The position numbers and the translations under genes are program-made. The notes below the pieces were generated by a model. It did no database searches. It was not told the DNA's origin and was given only the letters and a program-made list of their open reading frames with translations. From Lactobacillus crispatus (GTDB taxonomy: Bacteria; Bacillota; Bacilli; Lactobacillales; Lactobacillaceae), in contig NZ_CP072197.1 in the NCBI RefSeq assembly GCF_018987235.1, positions 1,302,001 through 1,366,000 of the forward strand: a stretch of DNA of 64,000 nt. Reading direction: 5' to 3'. Positions 9,801-17,581 of the stretch are shown one piece after another. How positions within the stretch are numbered: position 1 is the stretch's first letter; each line of letters begins with the position of its first letter.

Positions 9801-12800
9801 GTCAGTTGAGACAAATGGTGTGAAGTTCGATCCCGTCAAAGCCACTCTTATATAACCTGTTTTACCAGCGTCAGACTTAAAGTTAGGGTCATGTCCCTTA
9901 ATTACGAAACGTCCTATTTGATCAGCAGCTGGAATATCCTTCGAGAACTTCACAATGATCGATTTAACCTTAGACCAGTCTTTAACTTGATCACCAGTAA
10001 CATAATTATCTAGTGAAGGTTGAATACCCTTTTCCTTAGTCGATGGCAACCGTTGAACGTCATTTGCGTAGTAGAAAGTAAAACTATTATCAAAAGTCTT
10101 ATCATAAGAAGCATCATAAGTAACGGGACCATCAACAGTGAAGTCAAAACTAGTGCTATTGTCACTGGATAATGGAACGTTAATCAACAGCCTCCCATCT
10201 TTGATCACATTCAAATCATAGTTAGCTACGTTAACGTAGTAATACATTGTTCCGTCGCCTTTAGTATCACTGGTTCCTTTGACAGCAGCCTTAGGATCTT
10301 CATTACCTTGAGCCATGTTAGGAACATAAGCAATAACTGGTGATTTAATAGTGAATCGGTTGCCATACAAATAGGATAACTTATAAAGCGAGCCTGGAAT
10401 ATCACTGTTAGTAATATTTTTAGTAAACGCCTTAGTCTGATCATCAAGATTTGTATCACTATACTTTGTCGTATAATGACTCATTCCCGACTTAGTATAA
10501 ACAAACGCATCATAGTAGTAATCTCCAGCAACTCCATCAGGGTCGATTGTGATGCTAAGCCTATCGTGCGATTGATCAGCATTAGTATTATAGTTAAATC
10601 CTGTTCCGGTATAATCTAACTTCACTACTTGACGCCCATCAACCATATAAGTTTCAAATTTAGGCTCAATCACTTTACCGGTGTTTGCATCTTTAGCCTT
10701 ATATTGAACAGCATCCCAACCACCACTAAAACTGAAGTATTTTGGTAAAACATAGTAAAAGATTGGTTCAAAAACTTTTACCGTGGTTGCTTTAGAATCA
10801 TTATCAAAGTGCATATCAATTGTTCCAGCTGATTTAGTCGGATTAGTTGGATCATACATTGTACTAGTCTGGCATCCATAGGCTTGCATTGCAGCTGTTA
10901 AGCTATCCAAGCCCAAAACCTTTTGGTCCACAGCTGAGGTTGCAGTTTGATTATCATTAAAATCTGTAGACCGAATCGCAACCTTGGTCGATACAGTTGT
11001 ATCTGGTGGCAAAGTTGCCATATTATTCAACTTATCTGATATATAGCCATATGCTTCAAAAACATCTGGATCTTCATTTTGAGTCGTACTACCACTATTG
11101 CTGTCTGGGATTTTTGAAAGATCCGACCCCATCTTGGTAGTTGCCCCTACTTCAACATAATTAGGCAAAATATCAGCTTTATAGATGGTAGTCCCCGTAG
11201 GTGCAGCAATAACTTGCCCAGCATCAACCGATGCTGTAATAAAGCGGTGCTTTTGCGTTGCTTTATCTACAACTTCAATAACATATTGGTAAGAAGTTAA
11301 TCCTGGTCGCAAGGTGGCATTAATATCAGGCGTTTTGATACCAGTCACTGCCAAATTTTCATCAAAACCAACTTGAATATGGAGACTATTGGTAAAACTA
11401 ATTGGAGTATCATTGGTAAAGCCAAAATAGTTCACAATGTTGGTTGCTTGCTTTTGAAAAATAGTCTTGCTTCCGTTATTACCAACAACTTTAGTCGCTA
11501 AATCACCTTGTTTAGGCGTTACTTCAGGCCCAACTAGGTTAACTGACCATGGCTGATTGATAGTTGCTGAAATAGTTGAAATGCCATCAACGGTTCTTAC
11601 TTTTTGATCAATTTTAATATTGCCATCAGCGGTATAGATCTTATTCTCATACGGCCCAACGGGCTGCATGAATTTTCCTACCAAGTGATACCCAGTAGCA
11701 CCGGTCCAATTTTGTGAACCTGTTCCAGCTGCAAGTTTAATTACAATATCTGCTCCAGCTTTTTCTTGGGTAATTGTAGTTTTTCCATCAGGCACCAAGC
11801 CACTTGCTCGTAAACTAGCATCAGGATCGATTACGAAATCGCCAGGTACGGGAATGGTAATTGTCGTTCCCATATTAACCGCACTGTTAACTTTATTGGA
11901 GCCATAGCTAGTATCATTTTGTAATCCCGTGGTTTGATTAATATTTAACTGAAAATCATAATTAGTATTAGTTTGTAGTTGCGTAACCTTATTAGGACTA
12001 GGCTTAACTTGGTTAAATGTTGGATGCATGGAATCCTTTATTATAGTGGTGAAGTATAAGGATTTATTTTTCACTTCACCCTTTTTAGGATCCACGTAGC
12101 CCCATGAAATTTCTCGTTTAACTTCGCCGGCTGGATCAATCGCATTACTTGAAGTTGCTGCAGCTTGTCCAGTATAGTTGTTACCATCTGAAATTACTAG
12201 CTTAAAACCGGTTGTAGTAGTAAAGTCATTGCTTACTGTAAGTTTGTAATTAGAATATTTTTGCCCATTAACTGTTTGATCACTCTTAGAAATAATCCCA
12301 CGATTGGCAATAATTGTATTATTAAAATTGGAATCATCAATCCCAAAAGTCGTTACTGGTACCGTAATACTATAAACTTCACCAGCTTGAAAAGTACCAG
12401 ATAAGTTAATATTAATTGGGGCGCCATCAGTACCATCGTTACCAACGGTATTACGGTTGATTGCTAAGGTAATGCCATTATCATCGGTAACCGCCAAATC
12501 AGAATTAGTAGTGGCCGGAGTCGGGGTTCTTACAGCTAACTTGGCGGCTACAGCTAACTTGGGTGTTACTTTACTATTTGTAGTAGACGTAGTTTTTTGC
12601 TTTGCACTATCCGTTGTGTTCGTTTCAGTCGAAGCTTTATCACCAGTATTGATAGGTGCCGCCACTGTAGGATCTGTTCTTAATTTTGTTTTTTCAGTTG
12701 CCGTATCAGGTGTACTTGTAGTAGATTTTGCTTTGTCATTACTAATAGTATCAGTTGCAGAAACTGATTGATCAACCTTCGCATTTTGAGTTTGGTTTTC

Positions 12801-13082
12801 ATTATTTGTTTGTGTTTGAGAAGTCTGATCCGTTGAAGTTGGATCCTTAGACTGTTCAACAATATTCGATTGTGTATTTGTAGTTTGGTTGTTTGTTATA
12901 GTCTTATTTTCAGTTGTTTGCGAGGTCGAAGTTTCAGCAAAAACGGTATGCCCACCAGCCATAAAAAAAGTTACTCCTAGCATTACCGAAGTAATGCCAA
13001 TTGATAGCTTTCGAAAGCCAAAAGTAGGCTTTTGATCCATTGTTTGCTTTAATCTTTCGACTCTATTACTCTTGGCTAACAT
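3846..13082 (-). CDS. Giant LPXTG-anchored mucus-binding (MucBP/Mub-repeat) surface protein
   Basis: 3078 residues. The start MLAKSNRVERLKQ leads into a YSIRK-type signal (FGFRKLSIGITSVMLG) with likely cleavage after TVFA near residue 49. Then come: a Ser/Thr/Asn/Gln-rich stretch (~50-195); a non-repetitive, probably beta-rich head (~200-1150); a long array of MucBP/Mub-type units recognisable from about residue 1690 by YVDDD, NPDxTKY and HxKHK motifs; a Pro-rich wall-spanning segment; and the sortase signal LPQTGEKE (LPQTG at 3043-3047), a hydrophobic helix and a KKKEDK tail. The three C-terminal units are near-identical. Such proteins bind mucin glycans. No clear Shine-Dalgarno lies close to the ATG; I keep it because MLxK starts are usual in lactobacillar YSIRK proteins. 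The frame is intact over 9.2 kb. Ligand unknown. Confidence 0.95.
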   Translation of the reverse strand: MLAKSNRVERLKQTMDQKPTFGFRKLSIGITSVMLGVTFFMAGGHTVFAETSTSQTTENKTITNNQTTNTQSNIVEQSKDPTSTDQTSQTQTNNENQTQNAKVDQSVSATDTISNDKAKSTTSTPDTATEKTKLRTDPTVAAPINTGDKASTETNTTDSAKQKTTSTTNSKVTPKLAVAAKLAVRTPTPATTNSDLAVTDDNGITLAINRNTVGNDGTDGAPININLSGTFQAGEVYSITVPVTTFGIDDSNFNNTIIANRGIISKSDQTVNGQKYSNYKLTVSNDFTTTTGFKLVISDGNNYTGQAAATSSNAIDPAGEVKREISWGYVDPKKGEVKNKSLYFTTIIKDSMHPTFNQVKPSPNKVTQLQTNTNYDFQLNINQTTGLQNDTSYGSNKVNSAVNMGTTITIPVPGDFVIDPDASLRASGLVPDGKTTITQEKAGADIVIKLAAGTGSQNWTGATGYHLVGKFMQPVGPYENKIYTADGNIKIDQKVRTVDGISTISATINQPWSVNLVGPEVTPKQGDLATKVVGNNGSKTIFQKQATNIVNYFGFTNDTPISFTNSLHIQVGFDENLAVTGIKTPDINATLRPGLTSYQYVIEVVDKATQKHRFITASVDAGQVIAAPTGTTIYKADILPNYVEVGATTKMGSDLSKIPDSNSGSTTQNEDPDVFEAYGYISDKLNNMATLPPDTTVSTKVAIRSTDFNDNQTATSAVDQKVLGLDSLTAAMQAYGCQTSTMYDPTNPTKSAGTIDMHFDNDSKATTVKVFEPIFYYVLPKYFSFSGGWDAVQYKAKDANTGKVIEPKFETYMVDGRQVVKLDYTGTGFNYNTNADQSHDRLSITIDPDGVAGDYYYDAFVYTKSGMSHYTTKYSDTNLDDQTKAFTKNITNSDIPGSLYKLSYLYGNRFTIKSPVIAYVPNMAQGNEDPKAAVKGTSDTKGDGTMYYYVNVANYDLNVIKDGRLLINVPLSSDNSTSFDFTVDGPVTYDASYDKTFDNSFTFYYANDVQRLPSTKEKGIQPSLDNYVTGDQVKDWSKVKSIIVKFSKDIPAADQIGRFVIKGHDPNFKSDAGKTGYIRVALTGSNFTPFVSTDTGIQIVGKSTIDTRLHYVDANGEDQYIEVPSMAKTYVENKDVMNLADFDPKNIPSTLIPENYELSSSIPSFIITNSGDEAQNAGFGKQVKYYFNGDIVQFELKHKTKSEAKTIQDTTYYEYDDSSSKYQAGGTDDQNTIVVNGQKATPTSYTYSLKRVTDLVTGKATYYVVNTSTNESIAVDESGNFTIPGVKGLPSLSGYTANTADSTLAQTAKNYNINSLFTANPTTDQIVSKRVVHYIPDNQTLTYTMFNETQKKWITTVPIGFLNGKTDDDASGALEALRKKVHDFLTPNAYKLDQIYYYDSETGQQNIVYYGDSFNIDTDKLAAPGKFTGDPEKNNVILYVKDPVNYNQQIRAVSRIIYYHDADQNDETLNNLPINPLSENDYPDTIIQSVNYKRFEVTDAITYAILGYYKPSQMELVDGSWKPKAGESYIPYDVSDQYSGFEIDTENGNSSKQDAVINYDLSKFGYEGPVDENGNAFLKVVEAVPSVDGKSTVVNVYYHHKLVTIAPDKLPTTGEKVDASDPNSPVYPTNNYDPNAAASQSSVQRIIHHVYANGTKINGVDVSGQAVAGLSDTIQTVTFYQDATIDLVIGKITYTGKYRAVKSATTQNGTTTSVPNYGQFTEVTSPSIANYMPVDATVDSANANLGDALKTVNVAYIADQTDAVITYIDADNDGSTIIADTMHGPHGDPIRYSTADTIKELVAKGYELVTDGYSDDTSDDKYFDKSKVHKWKWTVTMRHKKIEVNPDKCHANGDELTTNEGYKGTYPQGVDKNDLNQTVSRTIKFQYADGTTWAGKDLSGQTVVDDQGQELKDIVQSVSYQRKATIDLVKLADPAQAKNAVTYSDWQVKAGSDPDFGSVDVLPVAGYEASQATVKEKTPTIDPVNGPEHGKTQVVLYSPIYQSVTIQFVDKNGNVIEPEYAFSGSTGQTVKVVDEFGDLIAPPMGWKLVDPKTEIPTEVSFGKTPLANIRIEIEHATVHLNHDEYHEANTETLPDNSIRPFPAGVDHDDLNQTVTRTIRVHMPDGTIKSMDQVLHFTRGATIDEINGNVTYDEWTAVDGTTMDAVKATDIVPTPAGYSPMLEAVELTGVDPNDQDTIVDIRYKPNTQKAQLRIVDDDALVDGQPKELFTTSSSGKFGTNVYFDNLKDELDKLTNENYQVDMSGLPENSKYQADDNNNNFVIHVKHKTAPATGYRDIREKISYVYVDKNGVEHTIHSDYITDAANRVVFIQNGTLDLVTDTYTWQHDWTSTTGKFVRITSPEIQGYVVQPGMEAVPAQEVAIDGENGDKISVVNDQLGGKIAQTNTDPYVQAWVISYKIYYNAAPQSTKVTYVDDDEQDKEISSNKITGHTFDTVATGIVNPDPTKYDLVDSDNLPDEIVFSTTGYPEITVHLKHKHTQVNRSVTYDRTINFVDEAGKQMADPEKQTLTFNQTGDKDLATGTIKWVPVDSQSFEKVAAKNIAGYTSDKQAISAETVSPSDGDFSEKHTENLTITYKADPQTVNVVYVDDDNNGSQIGNTQTVSGVTDETVSTNISNPDSTKYEIVDGDKLPETVTLKPDDETVIKVHIKHKLADTNRTLKTTRTIVYVNEQGKQMADPVNQTLIFTQTGKKDLVTGEITWDPDYTQSLTWKAVTSPQIAGYTPDLTKVDEQTETVKDADFTKGHDQMVVVTYSANDQSTNVVYVDDDNHGATIDSGTITGKTDQTVPTNVVNPDDTKYELVPGYETEITFGPDKHPEVIVHVRHKKENVTRTKDVTLTVTFELPDGTQVKKTATINFIQNGVKDLATGETTWQGDYQESSKFATITAPEVPGYHPTSTAGGQVITVNTNNWDKDLDLNQVITYEADPSNQPDIPITPSEPVSPENQPDQNTPSPKLEPTTPATPDDKPAKPTTNDKPNKGKPHVQGFEEHLHQANRVTQPHEEVQNHARRVVQPNVEQQAQGQLPQTGEKETQAGLLGLALVGLSSLLALLGVKKKEDK
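4252..5808 (-). repeat. Three C-terminal Mub-type repeats within the adhesin
   Basis: Three consecutive coding repeats of about 165-180 residues (roughly 5290-5808, 4752-5289 and 4252-4751). Each opens with (V/T)xYVDDD, continues with NPDxTKYxLV and HxKHK, then a second subdomain with TxxVNEQGKQMADP-like and GYTPD-like motifs. More divergent units precede them up to about base 8000. High mutual similarity makes copy-number change by recombination likely. Confidence 0.8.
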
Positions 13083-13374
13083 AATTTAGCGTATAGCTTT
13101 CATGATTAGCTTATCTTGGAAGCGATACTTTTCAGTCCTTTCTCTAGTTAATTTTTTAAAAAGCAGTATTCAATTGAAGAATTCCTATTTTTCCTAGCTA
13201 TAATAATATGCTTTAACTTTCATTATACGCCGATTATTAACCAATGTTGGACTTCCCTGTAAGAAAATTTATCACAAATTTTATACTATTTTGTAACTGC
13301 GCATATAAATTGTTTATATATAAATTAGCAATGTATTATAATTCGCTTTAACACTAATTAGGAGGGTGAAAGAA
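13083..13374. other. Intergenic region upstream of the adhesin
   Basis: No gene seen. A TATAAT-like -10 (minus strand, 13222-13227) could serve the adhesin but lacks a good -35. On the plus strand TTGTTT and TATTAT 18 bases apart (about 13312-13341) precede an excellent AGGAGGG ribosome-binding site at 13360-13366, which belongs to the interrupted gene that follows. Confidence 0.5.
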
Positions 13375-13403
13375 TTGAATTACCAGATCAAGCCTATTAC
13401 TAT
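13375..13403 (+). pseudogene. First codons of a gene cut off by IS982
   Basis: A strong AGGAGGG ribosome-binding site with 8-base spacing to a TTG start opens a frame reading LNYQIKPITI before the IS982 terminal repeat at 13404. No continuation is found on the other side of the insertion block at 15031, so the rest of the gene was deleted. N-termini of this form (NYxIRPIT) occur in GNAT acetyltransferases; that is only a guess from ten residues. Confidence 0.5.
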
Positions 13404-14065
13404 ACGCGTGGTGCTAGTTAAATCGTTCTAGACAATATGCCATATTATAAGCTAAAATAGCTATTTCTAGCCGCTGTTGAAAGCCTACTGGACTTCTTGC
13501 TCGATTATTCTCAGCGTTGTAATAACTAAGCAAAGAAAAGTCGCTTTCAATGCTTCTTCTAATTGCCATCATCGCTTACTATTGCGTGGACCTTGAAGCC
13601 ATAATAATAGACTTTCTCGGTTGCTTTATAACCAATATCAGCTACGCCCCGAAAGATCTTGACACGATAATTGCGAACAGGCTGGGAAACTATCAATAAT
13701 CAAAAATTCTCCAGCTGTCTTTACTTCTTGATTCCAAGCCTGACGGATACAACGAATTAGAGGCAAGAGCATTCGAGCTCGACGGTTAAAGCGAGAATGA
13801 GATAAGCCAACGAAGAATTTACAGAATCTTCGTTGAGATTCAATTCCAATTTCAGTTTGCCAAATGAGCATCGCTAAGATAGAACTATCAGGAAGCTTGG
13901 TCTGATCAACATTTTTACGATGTTTAAGTCCATCAGGCGCATAAAGCTTATACAGCGAGCGACAAATCACATTTAACCGATTAAAACTAACTTGTAAATG
14001 GTGAGAAAAACGCTTAAGCTTGAGATAGTTCAATTAGATCAGACTCTTTTCTATTTAAATTACTT
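13404..14065 (-). mobile_element. Decayed IS982-family copy
   Basis: It begins with the terminal repeat ACGCGTGGTGCTAGTT at 13404, identical to the left end of the intact copy at 14066. The right terminal ~80 bases are missing: the match to the intact copy stops after the shared CAGACTCTTTTCTATT and a few bases later the second copy begins. An internal deletion of roughly 200 bases removes the catalytic middle of the transposase. Confidence 0.8.
13414..14033 (-). pseudogene. IS982-family transposase, internally deleted and frameshifted
   Basis: The N-terminal 115 or so residues (MNYLKLKRFSHHLQVSF to FLIIDSFP) align with the intact transposase at 14076-14933. The frame is then lost (the last residues before the stop do not match), and comparison with the intact copy shows loss of the segment with VTKASVHDAKE, DEGYLG and the start of RRTIESDF. 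A short C-terminal piece with AILAYN-like residues remains at the left end. Non-functional. Confidence 0.85.
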
Positions 14066-15030
14066 ACGCGTGGTGCTAGTTAAATCTTTCTAGACAATAA
14101 GCCAAATTATAAGCTAAAATTGCAATTTCCAACCGGCTTTGAAAGCCTATCAGACTACGTGCTCGATTGTTCTCGGCATTGTAATAGGTCAGAAGCGAAA
14201 AGTCGCTTTCAATTGTTCTGCGAATAGCCATCAATTGATGATCATTGTGCTTTTTAGCTCCTGTCATATTTTTACGATATGGTGTCCAAAGTTCATAACC
14301 CATTTGTTTTAGCTGTTGATGCAGTTCTTTGCCTAAATAGCCTTCGTCGCCAAGAAGATAGTAATTAGATGGATGTGCATTTTCCATCAGTTCAACTGTC
14401 TCCTTGGCATCATGAACTGATGCTTTTGTTACGACATAATCAAGAATGTAACCGTCATCGCTAACAATGGCATGAACTTTGAAACCATAGAAGTAAATTT
14501 TCTTGGTGGCCTTATAACCAATGTTGGCATAACCGCGAAAAATTTTAGCACGATAGTTGCGAATTGGTTGGCAAACAGGTACCGGAAAGCTGTCAATGAT
14601 CAAGAAATGTCCATTCAGGTCAACCTTTTTATTCATTTCTTGCCGTATCTGATAAATCAATTGCAATAGCTGACGTGAACGCCGATTAAAACGTGAGTGT
14701 GATAAACAATTGAAACATTCACAGAATCTTCTTTGTGATTCAATTCCTGTCTTAGCTTGCCAGATAAGTAAAGCCAAAATCAGACTGTCCGTAGTTTTAA
14801 TTTGATCAATATTTCGCCGATGAGTAAACTCAGCCGGTGCATACAAACGATACCAGTGCCGACAAATTATCACTAAATCTTTAAAACTAACTTGTAAATG
14901 GTGGCTAAAACGCTTAAGCTTAAGGCAGTTCAATCAGATCAGACTCTTTTCTATTATTACTATTTACAAGTCGAGTCTAACAAGATTGGACTTTTTTATT
15001 AACTAAAACGATTTAACTAGCACCACGCGT
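14066..15030 (-). mobile_element. Intact IS982-family insertion sequence
   Basis: A 965-bp element bounded by inverted repeats ACGCGTGGTGCTAGTTAAAT (14066) and its complement ending at 15030. It holds one transposase gene and, near the right end, a hairpin followed by a T-tract. No target duplication is visible: the left neighbour is the decayed copy and the right neighbour is unrelated, which fits deletion or recombination between copies. Confidence 0.85.
14076..14933 (-). CDS. IS982-family transposase
   Basis: 285 residues. Catalytic DDE-domain motifs in order: FLIIDSFPVPVC (first Asp), FRGYANIGYKATKK, VTKASVHDAKE, DEGYLGKEL (second Asp) and RRTIESDFSLL (Glu). The IIDSFP..C..IR and GYxATKK pattern is typical of IS982. 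Full length, no frameshift, reading to within 10 bases of the left terminal repeat. Cuts and pastes its own element. Confidence 0.92.
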   Translation of the reverse strand: MNCLKLKRFSHHLQVSFKDLVIICRHWYRLYAPAEFTHRRNIDQIKTTDSLILALLIWQAKTGIESQRRFCECFNCLSHSRFNRRSRQLLQLIYQIRQEMNKKVDLNGHFLIIDSFPVPVCQPIRNYRAKIFRGYANIGYKATKKIYFYGFKVHAIVSDDGYILDYVVTKASVHDAKETVELMENAHPSNYYLLGDEGYLGKELHQQLKQMGYELWTPYRKNMTGAKKHNDHQLMAIRRTIESDFSLLTYYNAENNRARSLIGFQSRLEIAILAYNLAYCLERFN

Positions 15031-15043
15031 GTTTTATGTAATA

Positions 15044-15071
15044 AAAAATGTGCCCGAACAAGCACATTTTT
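15044..15071 (-). terminator. Terminator after the YeiH-type gene
   Basis: AAAAATGTGC pairs with GCACATTTTT around an 8-base loop directly downstream of the permease stop, with a T-run leftward. Confidence 0.8.
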
Positions 15072-15079
15072 AAGTAAGT

Positions 15080-16104
15080 TTAAAAGAAAATTTTACTCAT
15101 AATAATCATGAATACCAACAAACAAGTTGAGCTAACTGCGGCAGCCCCAAAGACTGAACCGCCACGCTTAAAGATTACCTTGAAGTTAACGGAAATTCCC
15201 AATGCAGCCATTGCCATCCCTAAAAAGACATATGCTGCTTGCACTAAGAAGTCTAAAGTCCGCGCAGACATTGGTAAAAATGTACCAATAATACTAGTTA
15301 AGATAAATCCACCCAAGAACCAAGGAATTGGTAATTTCTTCGGTGCTCTAGTATGTTCTGCTTCACTTTCCGTAACCAAACGCTTTTGGTACCAATAGCC
15401 CACAATTAAAGCAACCGGTGCTAAAAGTAATACACGAGATAACTTCATAATTAGAGCGCTATCCAAACTGACTTCACCAAAAGCACTTCCCGCTGCAACC
15501 GCATGAGCAATTTCGTGTAAAGATCCACCCGCTACTACTCCATATTGTGTATCAGTTAAGCCAAGAAACGGTTTGAGCACGATTTCAAGTAATGCGTTCC
15601 CATGACACAAACAACAGCCACCGCTAGAACTTCGTTTTCTCTTTTTCTTTCTTCATCGCTTGTCTCAATTTGTGGTGACACGCCCATAACGGCAGCTGCA
15701 CCACAAACTCCACAACCACAAGCCGACAAAATAGCTAACTCATCTTCAGCACCAAACTTACGGCTAAGCCAATAAGTAAGCACAATTGTTCCACTAACTG
15801 CCAGCGCCGCAACCAGTATAGTCTTAACACCTGCATCAGCCAACTTAGTCAAATTGAGTCTAAATCCTAACAAGATAATCCCTAATCTTAAAAACTTGTT
15901 GGAAATAAAACCCATGCCAGCTTTCGCTTCAGCTTGTACGCTCTGAGGCGTTATTTGCAATGCAATCCCTAATAACAATGCAATTACCAATGTCCCGATT
16001 AAGTTTACGTATGGCAATTTAGCCAAGAAAATTCCTGCTACAGAACAAAATAAGGTCATCGCCGTAGCTAACCAGAATGATTTAGTTTTAATTATGTTTG
16101 TCAA
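15080..16104 (-). pseudogene. YeiH/UPF0324 family membrane transporter, frameshifted
   Basis: Two frames (15556-16200 and 15080-15610) give one multi-spanning protein of about 343 residues. N-terminal part: LIGTLVIALLLGIALQ, LILGFRLNL-like and CGCGVCGAAAVMG. C-terminal part: AGGSLHEIAHAVAAG. The family normally reads MGTxFxLLEI at the join; here MGTHYLKSC runs out of frame, so about 7 bases appear lost near 15600. The probable start is a TTG at 16104 preceded by GGAGGG, because the promoter lies downstream of the longer possible start. Family members are putative sulfate or anion exporters. Both halves are otherwise well preserved, so the lesion looks recent. Confidence 0.82.
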
Positions 16105-16171
16105 CAAAAATCCCTCCATATGTGATCTGTTTAATTTGACAAACACAACTCCCTTTATGATGATAGTAATA

Positions 16172-16200
16172 AGTATACTATTATTTTCTATTTGTGACAA
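16172..16200 (-). promoter_or_regulatory. Promoter of the YeiH-type gene
   Basis: TTGTCA (16195-16200), 17-base spacer, TATACT (16172-16177) on the minus strand. Confidence 0.75.
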
Positions 16201-16243
16201 GGTAAATTGTTAATAAATTCACATTAACTAAAAATAAAATATT

Positions 16244-16273
16244 TTGGCATTATTTAGTTAAGTAGGTTATAAT
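16244..16273 (+). promoter_or_regulatory. Promoter of tRNA-Ser
   Basis: TTGGCA (16244-16249), 18-base spacer, TATAAT (16268-16273), 11 bases before the tRNA. Confidence 0.75.
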
Positions 16274-16284
16274 ACTTTTGTTAC

Positions 16285-16373
16285 GGAGTGTTGGCAGAGT
16301 GGTAATGCACCGGACTCGAAATCCGGCGAACCAAGTTTTCCTTGGCGCGCAGGTTCAAATCCTGTACACTCCT
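16285..16373 (+). tRNA. tRNA-Ser (anticodon CGA)
   Basis: Acceptor stem GGAGTGT/ACACTCC, D-arm with AGTGGTAA, anticodon stem CCGGA/TCCGG with loop CTCGAAA (anticodon CGA), a long variable arm (CCAAG/CTTGG) typical of serine tRNA, and a T-arm with GGTTCAAATCC. The 3' CCA is not encoded and base 73 is T. It has its own promoter and terminator. No integrase or attachment duplication is seen beside it. Confidence 0.95.
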
Positions 16374-16388
16374 TTTGTCAATATGTGG

Positions 16389-16419
16389 AAAAGACCAAGT
16401 GCAGTGCTTGGTCTTTTTT
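16389..16419 (+). terminator. Terminator of tRNA-Ser
   Basis: AAAAGACCAAG pairs with CTTGGTCTTTT, followed by a T-run. Confidence 0.85.
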
Positions 16420-16500
16420 ATCTTAGTCATTTTTTAATATTTAAATGCTATACTTGCTAATAGCACATTATTTGAAGATATAGAAAAGAGATTATATATT

Positions 16501-17478
16501 ATGTGTACTTCAATTATTTTCAGTCCACAAGATCACTATTTTGGACGTAACCTCGATCTTGAGATTACTTTCGGCCAACAAGTTGTAGTTACCCCACGCA
16601 ATTATGCTTTCAACTTCCGCAAGATGCCTGAAATGAAGCATCATTATGCTATGGTTGGTATTGCACTTGATGCTGGTAATTATCCGCTCTACTTTGACGC
16701 AGCTAATGAAAAAGGTTTAGGCATGGCAGGACTTAACTACCCTGACAATGCTACCTACTATGATGAAGTTGCCAATAAAGACAACATTGCTTCATTTGAA
16801 TTTATTCCCTGGATTCTGGGTCAATGCGCAACTGTAGCGGATGCTAAGGTATTACTTAAAAAGATCAACATTGTTAACCTTAATTTCTCTGACAAGATGC
16901 AGGCATCCCCACTTCATTGGTTAATTGCCGATAAGACAGGTGTTTCAATTGTCGTTGAAACCGATAAAGATGGAATGCACGTTTATGATAATCCTGTCGG
17001 TTGCCTGACTAACAATCCTCAGTTTTCATGTCAATTATTTAATTTAAATAATTATGCTGATGTTTCACCTGCAATGCCTAAGAACAACTTTTCAAAAGAG
17101 GTCAATATGAATGGCTACAGCCGTGGGCTTGGTTCACGCAATTTGCCAGGTGGGATGGATTCAGAATCGCGCTTTGTTCGTGTAGCTTTTAACAAGTTCA
17201 ACGCTCCTGTTGGTAAAAGTGAGGAAGAAAACGTAGACAATTACTTCCATATTTTGCATTCTGTTGAACAACAAAAGGGACTTGATCAAGTTGGCCCTAA
17301 TTCATTTGAATACACTATTTACTCTGATGGTACCAACCTTGACAAAGGGATTTTCTATTACACTACTTATACTAATCAGCAAATTAATGTCGTTGACATA
17401 AACAAAGAAGACCTCGATGCTAAGGATTTAATCAAGTATGATATGTTAACTAAGCCAACATTTAATCACCAAAACTAA
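16501..17478 (+). CDS. bsh: Bile salt hydrolase / choloylglycine hydrolase family
   Basis: 325 residues, cytoplasmic, of the Ntn-hydrolase choloylglycine hydrolase family. Removal of Met1 exposes Cys2 (MCTSI), the nucleophile. Other catalytic positions are in place: Arg16 and Asp19 (GRNLDLE), Asn79 (GLNYPDN), Asn171 (CLTNNPQF) and Arg224 (MDSESRFVR). Members cleave the amide bond of glycine- or taurine-conjugated bile acids, helping gut lactobacilli survive bile; close relatives act on penicillin V. The motif NGYSRGLGSRNLPGGMDS fits bile salt hydrolases best. Monocistronic: GAAAAGAG ribosome-binding site upstream and its own terminator. No signal peptide. Confidence 0.92.
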   Translation: MCTSIIFSPQDHYFGRNLDLEITFGQQVVVTPRNYAFNFRKMPEMKHHYAMVGIALDAGNYPLYFDAANEKGLGMAGLNYPDNATYYDEVANKDNIASFEFIPWILGQCATVADAKVLLKKINIVNLNFSDKMQASPLHWLIADKTGVSIVVETDKDGMHVYDNPVGCLTNNPQFSCQLFNLNNYADVSPAMPKNNFSKEVNMNGYSRGLGSRNLPGGMDSESRFVRVAFNKFNAPVGKSEEENVDNYFHILHSVEQQKGLDQVGPNSFEYTIYSDGTNLDKGIFYYTTYTNQQINVVDINKEDLDAKDLIKYDMLTKPTFNHQN

Positions 17479-17485
17479 ATAATTG

Positions 17486-17527
17486 AAAAATAATGTTAAT
17501 TTTATTTAAAGATTAGCATTATTTTTG
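17486..17527 (+). terminator. Terminator of bsh
   Basis: AAAAATAATG(T)TAAT pairs with ATTA(G)CATTATTTTT, followed by TGTTTTT. Confidence 0.75.
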
Positions 17528-17581
17528 TTTTTCCGGTTAAAATAGATTGTACTTATATAGTAATTGGGGATTTTCTTATTA

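Noticed and set aside
3900..12800. Several ORFs of 60-170 codons on the strand opposite the mucus-binding gene
   Set aside because: They lie inside a conserved repetitive coding sequence, lack ribosome-binding sites and have no recognisable domains.
13395..15045. Target-site duplication around the IS982 block
   Set aside because: The outer flanks (CTATTACTAT and GTTTTATGTA) do not match, and neither do the flanks of the inner copy.
16105..16200. N-terminal extension of the YeiH-type protein to 16200
   Set aside because: A consensus promoter occupies 16172-16200, and a TTG at 16104 with GGAGGG fits better.
16285..16373. tRNA-Ser as an attachment site for an integrated element
   Set aside because: No integrase gene and no duplicated tRNA 3' end are present nearby.
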